From: Candidatus Planktophila lacus
Lineage (GTDB): Bacteria; Actinomycetota; Actinomycetes; Nanopelagicales; Nanopelagicaceae
Assembly: GCF_002288385.1 (NCBI RefSeq)
Contig: NZ_CP016783.1
Coordinates: 1,054,001 to 1,118,000, forward strand
Length of the DNA: 64,000 nt
Direction: 5' to 3'
Both the position numbers and the translations under genes were made by a program. Of this stretch, positions 27,613-36,748 are shown one piece after another (within the stretch, counting starts at the first letter, position 1; each line of letters starts with the position of its first letter). The notes below the pieces were generated by a model. It made no database searches. It was not told where the DNA came from and saw only the letters and a program-made list of their open reading frames with translations.

Positions 27613-28881
27613 TTATAAAGCTTGAAAGGGGCGCGCGAACTCTGTCTCTTCGGTTGCCTCTAACTCAAGCAAACGATTCCATTTCGCAGTGCGCTCTGAT
27701 CCATGTGTAGAGCCGACTTTAATCTGCTGCGCCCGCCAACCGGTTGCAATATCTGCCAGCCAAGAATCTTCAGTTTCACCGCTGCGGGCCGAGACAACCG
27801 TTGCAAAGTTATTTGCATGTGCGTGATCTAGGACGCGATGAGTTGAGGTAAGCAATCCATTTTGGTTGGCCTTGATCAAAATAGCGTTAGCGCTCTTTTC
27901 TGCAATGCCTCGCTCCAAGCGATGTAAATTAGTTGTAAAGAGGTCATCTCCAAGAATTTGTAGATGTGCAGGAGCGCTTGCGGCAAAGGCTGACCATGAG
28001 GCCCAATCATCTTCGGCAAAGGGATCTTCAATCGATGAAATTGGGTAGGTAGTAACTAGATCAAGGATCTCTTCTACGAATTGATCTGGCGAATAAACCT
28101 GCCCAGATGTAGTTAATGAGTACTTGTTATCGGCAAAGAACTGGGTTGATGCAATATCGAGTGCCAGTGAAACTTTTCCAGATAGCCCAAGTTCTTCGAT
28201 CTGCGACAAAACAAACTCGCAGGCATCGTCGGTTGTTGGGAATGAGAGTCCTAATCCACCTTCATCAGCAACTAGATGTGTAACGCCATGAGCCTTGCCA
28301 TCACTTGCTGCTCGTTCACGAATTGCAACGATCCAGGAAAGGGCTTCGGCAAAATTACTTGCGGCATGAGGAACAACTAGAACATCTTGAATATCAAGGC
28401 TGCGATTGGCGTGGGCTCCCCCAGATAAAATATTTACCATCGGCATCGGCAGTAAGAGCGCACCTTCTGGCTGAAAGTATCTGACCAGAGATTTACCTGA
28501 TGCATGCGCTGCTGCTTTTGCAACAGCGAGTGAGGTTGCTAGCGTTGCATTAGCGCCAATTACCTGATGACCCGGAGTTGGATCAACCTCGACGAGCAAC
28601 CCATCTATCGCAGCTAAATTCAGGCTGTGGCCCAATAACTTAGGTGCAATCTTGGAATTAATATTTTCAACAGCTGAGTAAACAGATTTTCCCGCGTAGT
28701 AACTCTCTGCCTTGGTTGTTCCGGCATCCCTGAGCTCGCGTGCCTCATGTGCACCCGTTGAAGCCCCTGATGGCACTCGTGCGGTGTGTAGTGAGCCATC
28801 GCTTAGGGTAATTGTTACTGCAACCGTCGGTCGACCCCGAGAATCGAGTACTTGATAGCCAAGTAACTTCTTAATATTCAT
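27613..28881 (-). CDS. enolase-family paralogue with altered active site
   Basis: A 422-residue protein that aligns along its whole length with enolase: VLDSRGRPTV, PSGASTGAHEARELRD, NILSGGAHA, VADEGG, SSIEDPFAEDDW, LGDDLFTTN, LIKANQNG and RSGETED. H157, E207 and lysines K337 and K388 are kept. Two key sites differ: the Glu of the usual QEF motif is Asp166, and the SHRSGETED histidine is Ala365. This suggests a different substrate from 2-phosphoglycerate or changed kinetics. It overlaps the kinase gene by one base and lies in the sugar transport operon. A true glycolytic enolase is probably encoded elsewhere. Confidence 0.85.
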   Translation of the reverse strand: MNIKKLLGYQVLDSRGRPTVAVTITLSDGSLHTARVPSGASTGAHEARELRDAGTTKAESYYAGKSVYSAVENINSKIAPKLLGHSLNLAAIDGLLVEVDPTPGHQVIGANATLATSLAVAKAAAHASGKSLVRYFQPEGALLLPMPMVNILSGGAHANRSLDIQDVLVVPHAASNFAEALSWIVAIRERAASDGKAHGVTHLVADEGGLGLSFPTTDDACEFVLSQIEELGLSGKVSLALDIASTQFFADNKYSLTTSGQVYSPDQFVEEILDLVTTYPISSIEDPFAEDDWASWSAFAASAPAHLQILGDDLFTTNLHRLERGIAEKSANAILIKANQNGLLTSTHRVLDHAHANNFATVVSARSGETEDSWLADIATGWRAQQIKVGSTHGSERTAKWNRLLELEATEETEFARPFQAL

Positions 28882-29852
28882 TACTGGGCGCTTTCAAATA
28901 GCTGCTCATAAGTCATAGTCGAATCTAACAGGGCGGCTTTAGTTATTACTACCAATTTCTGCTGGGCCGGCTCATCCAAGTAATTTACTGGTGACACCCC
29001 TTCAACTCGAGCCAAAGTGATGAGAGCAACATGTAGCGGAAGACTCTTGGCGATGCTTATCTGACTTGTTTGACGATAAGAATCGAGGAAGTTCAAGGCA
29101 GTAGTGGCTAACGCCTCTTTCTCCACTTCGCTCTGCGTTCTAATCGTTTTGCATAATAGATGTGCGCTGATAAAAGCTAAATCAAAGACCGGATTGCCAG
29201 TATGTGCGACCTCGAAATCTAAGACTATGGGGTTGTGATCAGGCGTTGCCAAGATGTTCTTTGGCGAAAAATCTCCATGCACCAATGCAATTTTCTCAGT
29301 CGTAATCTCTTCGATTAATGAGTTGATAACTTGCTGGAGATTAGGGTTCTTATCTGCAACTGCGCGATAGAAAGGGCTAACGCGCAACTGTTCAAAGAGT
29401 TCGCCTTCCATAAACTTTGCCTTGATCGCTGCATCAACGGCAGTTGAGTTATGCCATTGCGCCAAGATCTTGCCGAGTTTTTCACCCATTTCCGGGTGGA
29501 TTCGTCCCTCCAACATATCTTGCTTCCAGTTGGTGCAGGTGTTGGGCAGACGTGACATTGATAAAGTGAAATTGGCTTCATCGCAATCAATCAACTCTGG
29601 AACGCTATCTGGAGTAATTGATTGATAGACGCGCATCGCCTCTGCCTCAACAATTGCGCGGCGTTGATCTGCCACCCACTTTGCTTTCGTCTTTAGTTCG
29701 GGCAGAGCCTGCTTAACAACTATCTCGCGCTGCGCACTTTTGACCGCTAAAACAACACAGGAAACGCCACCTGTGAGAACTTCCACGGTGGCGTTGCCTG
29801 AAATTAATCCGCGCTCATTAAGGTAGGAAATTACCGAACCTTCATCGAGCAC
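28881..29852 (-). CDS. APH-fold small-molecule phosphotransferase
   Basis: A 323-residue kinase of the aminoglycoside-phosphotransferase fold. The catalytic loop is VHGDFSPKNIL and the metal-binding motif is VLDFEVAHTGNP. The lobe at the N-terminus has the conserved lysine in EIVVKQALPE. The family includes kinases for choline, methylthioribose, fructosamine and hydroxy acids as well as resistance enzymes. Here it is coupled to the enolase-like gene and preceded by sugar permease genes, so a metabolic role in phosphorylating an imported or derived compound is likely. GTG start. The substrate is unknown. Confidence 0.82.
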   Translation of the reverse strand: MLDEGSVISYLNERGLISGNATVEVLTGGVSCVVLAVKSAQREIVVKQALPELKTKAKWVADQRRAIVEAEAMRVYQSITPDSVPELIDCDEANFTLSMSRLPNTCTNWKQDMLEGRIHPEMGEKLGKILAQWHNSTAVDAAIKAKFMEGELFEQLRVSPFYRAVADKNPNLQQVINSLIEEITTEKIALVHGDFSPKNILATPDHNPIVLDFEVAHTGNPVFDLAFISAHLLCKTIRTQSEVEKEALATTALNFLDSYRQTSQISIAKSLPLHVALITLARVEGVSPVNYLDEPAQQKLVVITKAALLDSTMTYEQLFESAQ

Positions 29853-29879
29853 GAGGTCTTGTTACTTAATCTCTTGAAA

Positions 29880-30773
29880 CTAACCCTTTAGCGAGCCGGA
29901 CAAGAGGCCACGCAAGAAATAACGACCTAAGAATAGGTAGACCAGAAGCGTTGGGATCGAAACGATCAACGATGCGGTCATGTTATTTCCGTAGTAAACC
30001 TGGTTGCCAGAACCGGTGATGAAGTTAAGCGCTGTTGTTGCAACAGATAACTTCGGAGAACCACCAGTTAAGAAGATCGCAAAGAGGAAGTCGTTCCAGG
30101 CAGATGTGAACTGCCAGATAAGCACGACGACGAAGCCGGGAATCGAGAGTGGCAAGAAGATAGTGCGGAAGATACGTACCATTCCGGCGCCATCAACACG
30201 TGCGGCCTCAATTAGCTCATTAGGAATCGCTGCATAGTAGTTACGGAAGATCAAGGTACAGATCGGAATACCGTAGATAACGTGGGCAAATACCAATACG
30301 TAGATCGTGTTACCGATTCCGGCCCACTGGTTGAACTTAGTTAGCGGAATCATGATCGCTTGGTAAGGGATAAACATTCCGAATAGGAATGTTGTGAAGA
30401 CAAATGTAGATCCGCGGAAGCGCCACTTAGCGAAGACGAATCCATTGATCGCACCGATTATCGCCGAAATAATTGAGGATTGAACAACGAAGAAGAGGGT
30501 GCGGAACATTGGCTCTCGCAAGATCTCCCATGTTGGGCCCCAGGCGCTGAAATCGAGTGAAGTCGGTGGAATAAATGCCGCTGACTGAGTTACACCGGTA
30601 ATTCCCTTTACGGAGTTGATCACCATGATGTAGATAGGCAGAGCGGCGATTACAAAGAGAATGGTTAGCGCGAAATAGCGAAATACCAACCAGAATTGAC
30701 CGACGCCATCGAGTTTCTTCTTATTGCGAACATCAACCTTGCGGGTGACGCGGGATGCGATATCTGAACTCAT
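29880..30773 (-). CDS. sugar ABC transporter permease (MalG-like)
   Basis: A 297-residue inner permease of the MalG/UgpE class with six membrane segments. The cytoplasmic EAA loop reads ELIEAARVDGAGMVRIFRTI. A basic N-terminus precedes the first helix. It overlaps the MalF-like gene by four bases. Together they form the membrane channel for the binding protein encoded upstream. No ATPase lies in the operon. Confidence 0.92.
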   Translation of the reverse strand: MSSDIASRVTRKVDVRNKKKLDGVGQFWLVFRYFALTILFVIAALPIYIMVINSVKGITGVTQSAAFIPPTSLDFSAWGPTWEILREPMFRTLFFVVQSSIISAIIGAINGFVFAKWRFRGSTFVFTTFLFGMFIPYQAIMIPLTKFNQWAGIGNTIYVLVFAHVIYGIPICTLIFRNYYAAIPNELIEAARVDGAGMVRIFRTIFLPLSIPGFVVVLIWQFTSAWNDFLFAIFLTGGSPKLSVATTALNFITGSGNQVYYGNNMTASLIVSIPTLLVYLFLGRYFLRGLLSGSLKG

Positions 30774-31675
30774 TTGTTCGCCTCCTCTGTCTTATTTACA
30801 TAGATTAGATATGGAATGACTGCTAAAGCGATCATCAAGAGGATCAAGATCGCAATTGCAGCTCCCTTGGCGTAGTTCTGGAAATCGAAGATAACTTGCC
30901 ACATATAGATCGCAAGAACCTTGGTTACATAGCTCTTAGTTGCGATACCGAAGATGAGGTCGAAGACCTTCATCGAAATATGGCCCAAGATAATCAAGAC
31001 CGTTAAGAATGTTGGTGATAGTTGTGGGAACAAGATGTGGCGATAGATCTTAAATTCGCTGGCGCCATCTACACGCGCTGCTTCGCGAAGATCATCTGGA
31101 ATGCCACGGAAGCCGGCTAAGAAGAGCGCCATTACATAACCCGCCATCTGCCAGATAGCAGGCAGTGACATCGCATACATGGAACCAGCCTCAGATGTGT
31201 ACCAGTCGCTCTGAAGAGCGCCTAGACCTACTTGCTGCAATAGGTAGTTAAGGCCTGTTGCATCTGCATCGCGGGCTGAGTCCATCAACCAGCGCCATGA
31301 AGTTCCCATAGCGATAAATGAGATCGCCATTGGATAGAGATAAGTAGAGCGGAAGAAGCCTTCGCCCTTGATTCCCTTTTCTAACAATAAAGACATAATC
31401 AAGCCGGAGAGCAAACATCCGATCATAAATACTGCAGTGAATTTTAGAAGGTTAGAGAGTGCGTGTGTAAATTCAGGATCTTGCCAAAGTTCTACATAGT
31501 TGGCGAAACCTACATAGCTAACATCTTCGGTGTATGAGTTGGTGCGATTCATCAAAGATTCACGAAGTGTGTAACCAATCATTCCGTATACGAAAACCGC
31601 CATCGCGATAATTGATGGGAGTACGAAAAAGAATCCGCCCCATGGGCTATGGACTCGATTTTTCTTTACTTTCAC
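30770..31675 (-). CDS. sugar ABC transporter permease (MalF-like)
   Basis: A 301-residue permease of the MalF/UgpA class with six membrane segments. The EAA loop reads DLREAARVDGASEFKIYRHI. The start is GTG at 31675, with GAGG about 11 bases upstream. It is separated from the binding-protein gene by 147 bases that hold a strong stem-loop, which probably lowers its expression relative to the binding protein. Confidence 0.92.
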   Translation of the reverse strand: MKVKKNRVHSPWGGFFFVLPSIIAMAVFVYGMIGYTLRESLMNRTNSYTEDVSYVGFANYVELWQDPEFTHALSNLLKFTAVFMIGCLLSGLIMSLLLEKGIKGEGFFRSTYLYPMAISFIAMGTSWRWLMDSARDADATGLNYLLQQVGLGALQSDWYTSEAGSMYAMSLPAIWQMAGYVMALFLAGFRGIPDDLREAARVDGASEFKIYRHILFPQLSPTFLTVLIILGHISMKVFDLIFGIATKSYVTKVLAIYMWQVIFDFQNYAKGAAIAILILLMIALAVIPYLIYVNKTEEANK

Positions 31676-31741
31676 TTAGGTGTCGCCTCTCAAAATATTT
31701 AGACTATTTAGAAACTTAAGAATCTCTAGAAATATTAAAAG

Positions 31742-31787
31742 TGTCGAAGTTCTGGCGAAACCTTTCGATTCCGCCAGAACTTCGACA
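31742..31787 (-). repeat. intercistronic stem-loop behind the binding-protein gene
   Basis: A perfect 16-base-pair inverted repeat (31742-31757 with 31772-31787) with a 14-base loop. On the transcribed minus strand it is followed by an A/T-rich stretch starting with CTTTTAAT, so it may act as a partial terminator or a 3' mRNA stabiliser between the binding-protein and permease genes. Confidence 0.75.
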
Positions 31788-31822
31788 ACTTCTTTAAAAC
31801 ACTTACCTAAATAACTAATTAA

Positions 31823-33088
31823 TTAGCTATTTACGTGTGCCTTTAGAGCTGCATCGAGTGCCTTTGCAAAGCCCTTCTTATCTTTTCCTCCGCCTGAATA
31901 GAAGCGTCCAACTGCTGAGTTGTACGCAGCCATTCCAGCATTGCCCCAGTTAACGCCGTGGACAGTTGAACCGACTAGGCGATCCTTCTTCCATGACTTC
32001 ATTGCTGCCTGGAGGTAGCTGTCATATAGCTTTGGATTTGAATCTGTACGAACTGCGATTGAACCCTTCTTAGGGTTGAAGGCATCCTGTCCAGCCAAAG
32101 ATCCGCAGACCTTCAACCAGGCGATACCTGCATCGCGGTTTACAGCGCCCTTAGGCAATGTAAATGAATCTGATAGCCACTGGTAGATACCGTTAGTACC
32201 TGGACCTGGAGCCCATGTGTAGTCCTTGCCTAGCTTTAGGCCTTCTGACTGCCACTGTGATGAAGCCCAGTCGCCCATGATGAAGAAGCCGGCTTTACCT
32301 GTTGTTACAAGCTTGCCTGCATCTGGCCAGTCAAGTGACTTGCTTGAGTTACCGAATGCAAGAATCTTTGCAAGGTAATCAATTGCCTTAGCAACTTCTG
32401 GACCGCTCCACTTTGTCTTACCTGTCCATAGACCGTTGAACTTATCTGGTCCCATTGAAGCAAGTAGTACGTAGTCGAATAGGTGAGCAATCGCCCAGTC
32501 GCCGTTACCAGCAAGTGCGATTCCGTCGATTCCGACCTTCTTGAACTTGGCCATGTCAACGAGCATTGCATCTAGTGATGCAGGAGCCTTAGTGATTCCA
32601 GCCTTCTTTGCAGCTGCTGGGTTCCACCATAGAACGTTTGAACGGTGAATGTTTACAGGAACTGAGTAGATCTTTCCGTTTGTTGTAAGGGTCTTTACGA
32701 GATCCTTAGGGAAAATCTTGTCCCATCCTTCTGACTTGTAAAGGAATGAAAGGTCTTCAACCTGTCCAGCCTTTACATATGATGAAAGTTCTTCACCAGC
32801 ATGTGCCTGGAATGTGTCAGGTGGATTTCCAGCTTGCATACGTGATACAAGAACACCCTTTGCGTTAACGCCAGCTGCACCTGCAACTGTTGCGTTAATA
32901 AATGGAGTCTTTGGGTTCTTTGCATTGAACTCAGTTGTCATTCCTTCTAGACCTGCAGCTTCTCCGCCTGATGCCCACCAGGTAAAGATTTCAAGTTGCT
33001 TATCAGTTGCAGCAGATGATGCTGGAGCTGTTGTTACAACAAGTGCAAGTGCAGCGAAGACAGCTGCTACTTTTGACTTCTTTAGCAT
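31823..33088 (-). CDS. sugar ABC transporter substrate-binding protein
   Basis: A 421-residue exported binding protein of the carbohydrate family. LEIFTWWASGGEAAGLEGM is typical of the glucose/mannose-type subgroup, and FIMGDWASSQW is a ligand-site stretch. A Sec signal peptide spans about residues 1-26, ending APASSAA; no lipobox cysteine is present. A GAAAGG ribosome-binding sequence precedes the ATG at 33088. The nearby araA suggests a pentose, but the sequence resembles hexose binders; the ligand is not settled. Confidence 0.9.
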   Translation of the reverse strand: MLKKSKVAAVFAALALVVTTAPASSAATDKQLEIFTWWASGGEAAGLEGMTTEFNAKNPKTPFINATVAGAAGVNAKGVLVSRMQAGNPPDTFQAHAGEELSSYVKAGQVEDLSFLYKSEGWDKIFPKDLVKTLTTNGKIYSVPVNIHRSNVLWWNPAAAKKAGITKAPASLDAMLVDMAKFKKVGIDGIALAGNGDWAIAHLFDYVLLASMGPDKFNGLWTGKTKWSGPEVAKAIDYLAKILAFGNSSKSLDWPDAGKLVTTGKAGFFIMGDWASSQWQSEGLKLGKDYTWAPGPGTNGIYQWLSDSFTLPKGAVNRDAGIAWLKVCGSLAGQDAFNPKKGSIAVRTDSNPKLYDSYLQAAMKSWKKDRLVGSTVHGVNWGNAGMAAYNSAVGRFYSGGGKDKKGFAKALDAALKAHVNS

Positions 33089-33198
33089 GTAACGCCTTTC
33101 TCGATGTAGAGGGATTTCCTACTACGGGATATGTATCAGCCTGGATTTTTGGGGACCAGGAATCTACATATAGGTATCTTTGTTCGGGGCTAGGGGTG

Positions 33199-33240
33199 AG
33201 TCAACCCATTGCGGCCCTTTGGCGGTAACGTTTAGGTTAC
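33199..33240 (-). promoter_or_regulatory. possible promoter/operator upstream of the sugar-binding-protein gene
   Basis: The 190-base gap before the binding-protein gene holds TTGACT (33199-33204, minus strand) as a -35 candidate and an inverted repeat GTAAC-N6-GTTAC (33225-33240) that could be an operator. No convincing -10 at normal spacing was found, so this is tentative. Confidence 0.25.
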
Positions 33241-33265
33241 AAAGGGCGGGCTAAAAACCCCGCCC
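33241..33265 (-). terminator. araA terminator
   Basis: On the minus strand GGGCGGG (33259-33265) pairs with CCCGCCC (33244-33250) across an eight-base loop rich in T, followed by TTTGT. It lies 14 bases past the araA stop codon. Confidence 0.75.
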
Positions 33266-33278
33266 AACGAAGGGTTCT

Positions 33279-34790
33279 CTAGGTAAGAGAAGAGAGCTTG
33301 TAATAAGCGCCATTCCACTTGATTTCCTTGTGGAACTCATCGCTGGTGGTCCCGGCGCTGATGCGCAAGTGCTCTACGGAGGCGATATTGGCGAAATCAT
33401 TTAGGGTCTCGATATCTAGGGATGTACTCAGGACGGTGTGGTGGGAGCCGCCGGCGTAGATCCAGGATTCGGCCGAAGTGGCAAGAGATGGGGCCGGCTT
33501 CCAGACCGCACATGCAACAGGTAACTTCTTTAACTCTTTATCTGGCTTAACAACTTCGATGTCATTTGAAACGATGCGAAAACGATCACCGAGATCCATT
33601 AAACCAACTACGCGACCTTGTGCAGGTGTTGCGTTGAAAACTAAACGAACTGGGTCATCTTTTCCACCGATACCAAGTGGATGAATTTCGCACTTTGGTT
33701 TTTGATCTGTAATTGTGGGACAGACTTCGAGCATATGTGCGCCCAAAACTTTTGGTTCGCCAGGTCCGAAGTGATAGGTGTAATCCTCCATAAATGAAGT
33801 TCCACCTTTCAGGCCTTCGGTCATGCTCTTAATAATGCGAAGCAGTGCTGATGTTTTCCAGTCTCCTTCCCCACCAAAGCCATAACCCTTCGACATCATG
33901 CGTTGCACTGCTAAACCTGGGAGTTGCTTGAGAGCTCCTAGATCTTCAAAGTTAGTTGTAAATGCGGTGAAGTTTCCGGCTTCTAAGAATCGCTCGAGCG
34001 CAATTTCAAGAGATGCCTGATAGCGCAGTGAATCGTGGCGGGCTCCACCTTTTTTAAGTTCGGCAGAAACTTCAAAGATCTTTTCATACTCGGCAACTAG
34101 CGAATCAATTGCGCTCTCTTCAACTGCAGCAACGGCGTCGACAAGTGCGTTTACACCGTATGCCTCAATAGACATGCCAAGTGCAATCTGGGCACTTGTC
34201 TTATCACCATCGGTAACTGCTACATAACGCATATTGTCGCCGAAGCGTGCGAGCTTTAAGTTTTGCGCTGTATGCCAACCAATAGCAGCGCGCATCCAAT
34301 GTGCGATACGAGTTGTAACGTTCTTATCGCTTACATGCCCGGCAACTACTTTGCGCGCCATATGCAGGCGTGCTTGCACGTGGCCATGTTCGCGATCGCC
34401 GTGCGCGGCCTGATTTAGATTCATGAAATCCATATCGATGCTTTCCCATGGAAGTTCAGAATTCGCCTGAGTATTTAAATGCAGGATTGGAACTTGAAGT
34501 GCGTTAAGGCCACCGATCCACATTTTGGCTGGTGAAAATGTATGCATCCAAGTAATTACGCCTATGCAGTTGGGATTCGCTGAAGCTTCTAGACAAAGCG
34601 CTTTAATTGCTTCAGGTGTTGTAAGGACTGGCTTCCAAGTCGCCTTAATTGGAAGATCACTTGCGGCATTTAGCGTTGCTACTACTTGCTTAGATTGTTC
34701 GGCAACTTGAGCCAAAATATCATCGCCGTAGAGTGGCTGGCTTCCGGTGAGAAACCAAACTTCTAAACCTTTTTCGCTAAGTGATTTCAT
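33279..34790 (-). CDS. araA: L-arabinose isomerase
   Basis: A 503-residue L-arabinose isomerase, converting L-arabinose to L-ribulose. [12 protein letters not shown] opens the protein. [28 protein letters not shown] and [17 protein letters not shown] are family signatures, with the metal-binding Glu residues in GEGDW and TFMED-like FMEDYTYHF. Full length. Neither araB nor araD is beside it, so the rest of the pathway must lie elsewhere. It has its own leaderless-type promoter and a good terminator, so it is a single-gene unit next to the sugar importer. Confidence 0.95.
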   Translation of the reverse strand: MKSLSEKGLEVWFLTGSQPLYGDDILAQVAEQSKQVVATLNAASDLPIKATWKPVLTTPEAIKALCLEASANPNCIGVITWMHTFSPAKMWIGGLNALQVPILHLNTQANSELPWESIDMDFMNLNQAAHGDREHGHVQARLHMARKVVAGHVSDKNVTTRIAHWMRAAIGWHTAQNLKLARFGDNMRYVAVTDGDKTSAQIALGMSIEAYGVNALVDAVAAVEESAIDSLVAEYEKIFEVSAELKKGGARHDSLRYQASLEIALERFLEAGNFTAFTTNFEDLGALKQLPGLAVQRMMSKGYGFGGEGDWKTSALLRIIKSMTEGLKGGTSFMEDYTYHFGPGEPKVLGAHMLEVCPTITDQKPKCEIHPLGIGGKDDPVRLVFNATPAQGRVVGLMDLGDRFRIVSNDIEVVKPDKELKKLPVACAVWKPAPSLATSAESWIYAGGSHHTVLSTSLDIETLNDFANIASVEHLRISAGTTSDEFHKEIKWNGAYYKLSSLT

Positions 34791-34803
34791 TCTGCAGATA
34801 GTA
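34791..34803 (-). promoter_or_regulatory. leaderless -10 element for araA
   Basis: On the minus strand TACTAT (34798-34803) is followed by seven bases and the ATG at 34790. No Shine-Dalgarno sequence is visible. Confidence 0.5.
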
Positions 34804-34811
34804 CATGAGCG

Positions 34812-35519
34812 TTAGTTAATGGGAAATAGATCCGTGGCTATCTCAATATCCCCACGCAAAATATGTACATTTCCACTTCCATATTTGCGCCAATTATCAG
34901 TAAGAACTAAGGCGGTATTCTCATCTATTCCCACAAGGGCGGTACCGGCATCTTTACGCATAATCGCCGCGGTAACGCGATCAGGTAGCCATCCTAAAAA
35001 TTTGTCGTAATGCGGAATTACTTCGATTTCAGGTAAGAGATTTAACCCAGGACTAATGTGCGATCGGCGAATTCCAATAATCTTGCCGCAGAAGGCCATC
35101 GCTCCTGCAGAGCAACCAGCTAGCGAAGCTCCTTCACGCCATGCGCTAACTATCGCTTCCCACATAGGAGTGTCTGCAAATACTTCAGATAAATGAACTG
35201 GGTCTCCCCCAGAAAAGTAAATTAATCCGGCGCTCTTTATCGCTTCGATCCACTGCTCATTGAAAGCATCTTCACGGCTAAGCACCGGCAAGTATCTAAC
35301 TTCGCAGCCAATGCGCGCTCCTTGATCGGCGCCGCGTCGTCGCCAGAAATCTAAACGGTCATCGCCTTCTTTCCCGGCGGCGGTAGGAATCTGTACATAA
35401 GTATTTGATTTACCGCGAGAAATACCTAAGCGCAGTAGCTCTGTTTCGAGCAACTGCGCTTCGGGTAAATACTCTCCAGAACCAACTAGCGCTAAAGCAC
35501 CCGGTTGGTTAACAGACAT
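34812..35519 (-). CDS. peptidase S51 family protein (cyanophycinase/dipeptidase E-like)
   Basis: A 235-residue S51 family protein. The nucleophile serine is in LAGCSAGAMAFCG, and FSGGDPVHLSEVF and GIDENTALVL are family motifs. Members cleave alpha-aspartyl dipeptides or cyanophycin. No signal peptide is present. The start lies two bases after the icd stop codon, so it is cotranscribed with icd. Which peptide it uses is unknown. Confidence 0.85.
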   Translation of the reverse strand: MSVNQPGALALVGSGEYLPEAQLLETELLRLGISRGKSNTYVQIPTAAGKEGDDRLDFWRRRGADQGARIGCEVRYLPVLSREDAFNEQWIEAIKSAGLIYFSGGDPVHLSEVFADTPMWEAIVSAWREGASLAGCSAGAMAFCGKIIGIRRSHISPGLNLLPEIEVIPHYDKFLGWLPDRVTAAIMRKDAGTALVGIDENTALVLTDNWRKYGSGNVHILRGDIEIATDLFPIN

Positions 35520-35521
35520 CT

Positions 35522-36736
35522 TTAGGCCATTGCAACTTTCAAGTTTTCATCAATTGAATTGAGGAACTCTTGAGTTGTTTGGTAAGGAGCAGTCTTTGAG
35601 ATTAGCAGCGCAAGATCTTTGGTCATCTTCCCTGATTCAACTGTTTCGATGCAGATGCGTTCTAGCGTTGAACAGAACTTCGCAAGCTCAGCGTTGTTAT
35701 CTAACTTGGCGCGGTGAGCAAGCCCCTGAGTCCAAGCAAAGATTGATGCAATCGGATTAGTTGAAGTCGCCTTACCTGCTTGGTGATCGCGGTAGTGGCG
35801 AGTAACTGTTCCGTGCGCTGCCTCTGATTCGCAGATCTTTCCATCTGGAGTCATAAGTACTGAGGTCATCAAACCTAGTGAGCCGTAACCTTGTGCGACG
35901 GTATCTGATTGCACATCTCCGTCGTAGTTCTTACATGCCCAGACATATCCACCTTCCATACGAAGTGACATAGCGACCATGTCATCGATTAGGCGGTGTT
36001 CGTACCAAATGCCAGCAGCATCAAATTGTGGCTTGAACTCAGCTTGGAAGATCTCTTCAAAGATATCTTTAAAGCGACCGTCGTATGCCTTAAGAATTGT
36101 GTTCTTGGTTGAAAGGTAAACCGGGAACTTACGAAGTAGTCCGTAGTTAAGTGAAGCGCGGGCAAAGTCGCGGATTGAATCATCTACGTTGTACATCGCC
36201 ATTGCCACGCCTGAAGATTCGAAGTTGAAAACTTCAGTGTTAATTGGCGCAGAGCCATCTTCAGGAACGAATGAGATCGTTAGCTTTCCTGGACCTGGAA
36301 CTTTGAAATCAGTTGCGCGGTATTGGTCACCGAATGCGTGACGGCCGATAACGATTGGCTTGGTCCAGTGTGGAACCAAACGTGGCACGTTAGAGATGAT
36401 GATTGGCTCGCGGAAGATCACTCCACCCAAGATATTGCGGATTGTTCCGTTAGGTGACTTCCACATCTTCTTAAGGCCGAACTCTTCAACGCGGGCTTCA
36501 TCAGGGGTAATAGTTGCGCACTTGATACCGACGCCATGCTTTTGGATAGCGCGGGCAGAGTCAACAGTTACTTGATCATCAGTGGCATCGCGGTGTTCCA
36601 TACCTAGGTCGTAGTACTCAAGATTTACATCAAGGTAAGGAAGGATTAAGGAATCTTTGATGAACTGCCACATGATGCGGGTCATCTCATCGCCATCTAG
36701 TTCGACGACAGTTCCGGTTACTTTGATTTTGCTCAT
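35522..36736 (-). CDS. icd: NADP-dependent isocitrate dehydrogenase
   Basis: A 404-residue isocitrate dehydrogenase of the eukaryote-like dimeric class. [10 protein letters not shown] opens it, [12 protein letters not shown] is the substrate loop and [16 protein letters not shown] follows. Later features are [13 protein letters not shown] and [13 protein letters not shown]. It oxidises isocitrate to 2-oxoglutarate in the TCA cycle. An AAGGA ribosome-binding sequence lies before the ATG. It follows mdh by 12 bases, so the two TCA genes are in one operon. Confidence 0.96.
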   Translation of the reverse strand: MSKIKVTGTVVELDGDEMTRIMWQFIKDSLILPYLDVNLEYYDLGMEHRDATDDQVTVDSARAIQKHGVGIKCATITPDEARVEEFGLKKMWKSPNGTIRNILGGVIFREPIIISNVPRLVPHWTKPIVIGRHAFGDQYRATDFKVPGPGKLTISFVPEDGSAPINTEVFNFESSGVAMAMYNVDDSIRDFARASLNYGLLRKFPVYLSTKNTILKAYDGRFKDIFEEIFQAEFKPQFDAAGIWYEHRLIDDMVAMSLRMEGGYVWACKNYDGDVQSDTVAQGYGSLGLMTSVLMTPDGKICESEAAHGTVTRHYRDHQAGKATSTNPIASIFAWTQGLAHRAKLDNNAELAKFCSTLERICIETVESGKMTKDLALLISKTAPYQTTQEFLNSIDENLKVAMA

Positions 36737-36748
36737 ATCTTTTCCTTA

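Noticed and set aside
33225-33240. LacI-type operator before the sugar-binding-protein gene
   Set aside because: The five-base arms are short and the central CG of typical LacI sites is missing, so only a tentative site is listed.
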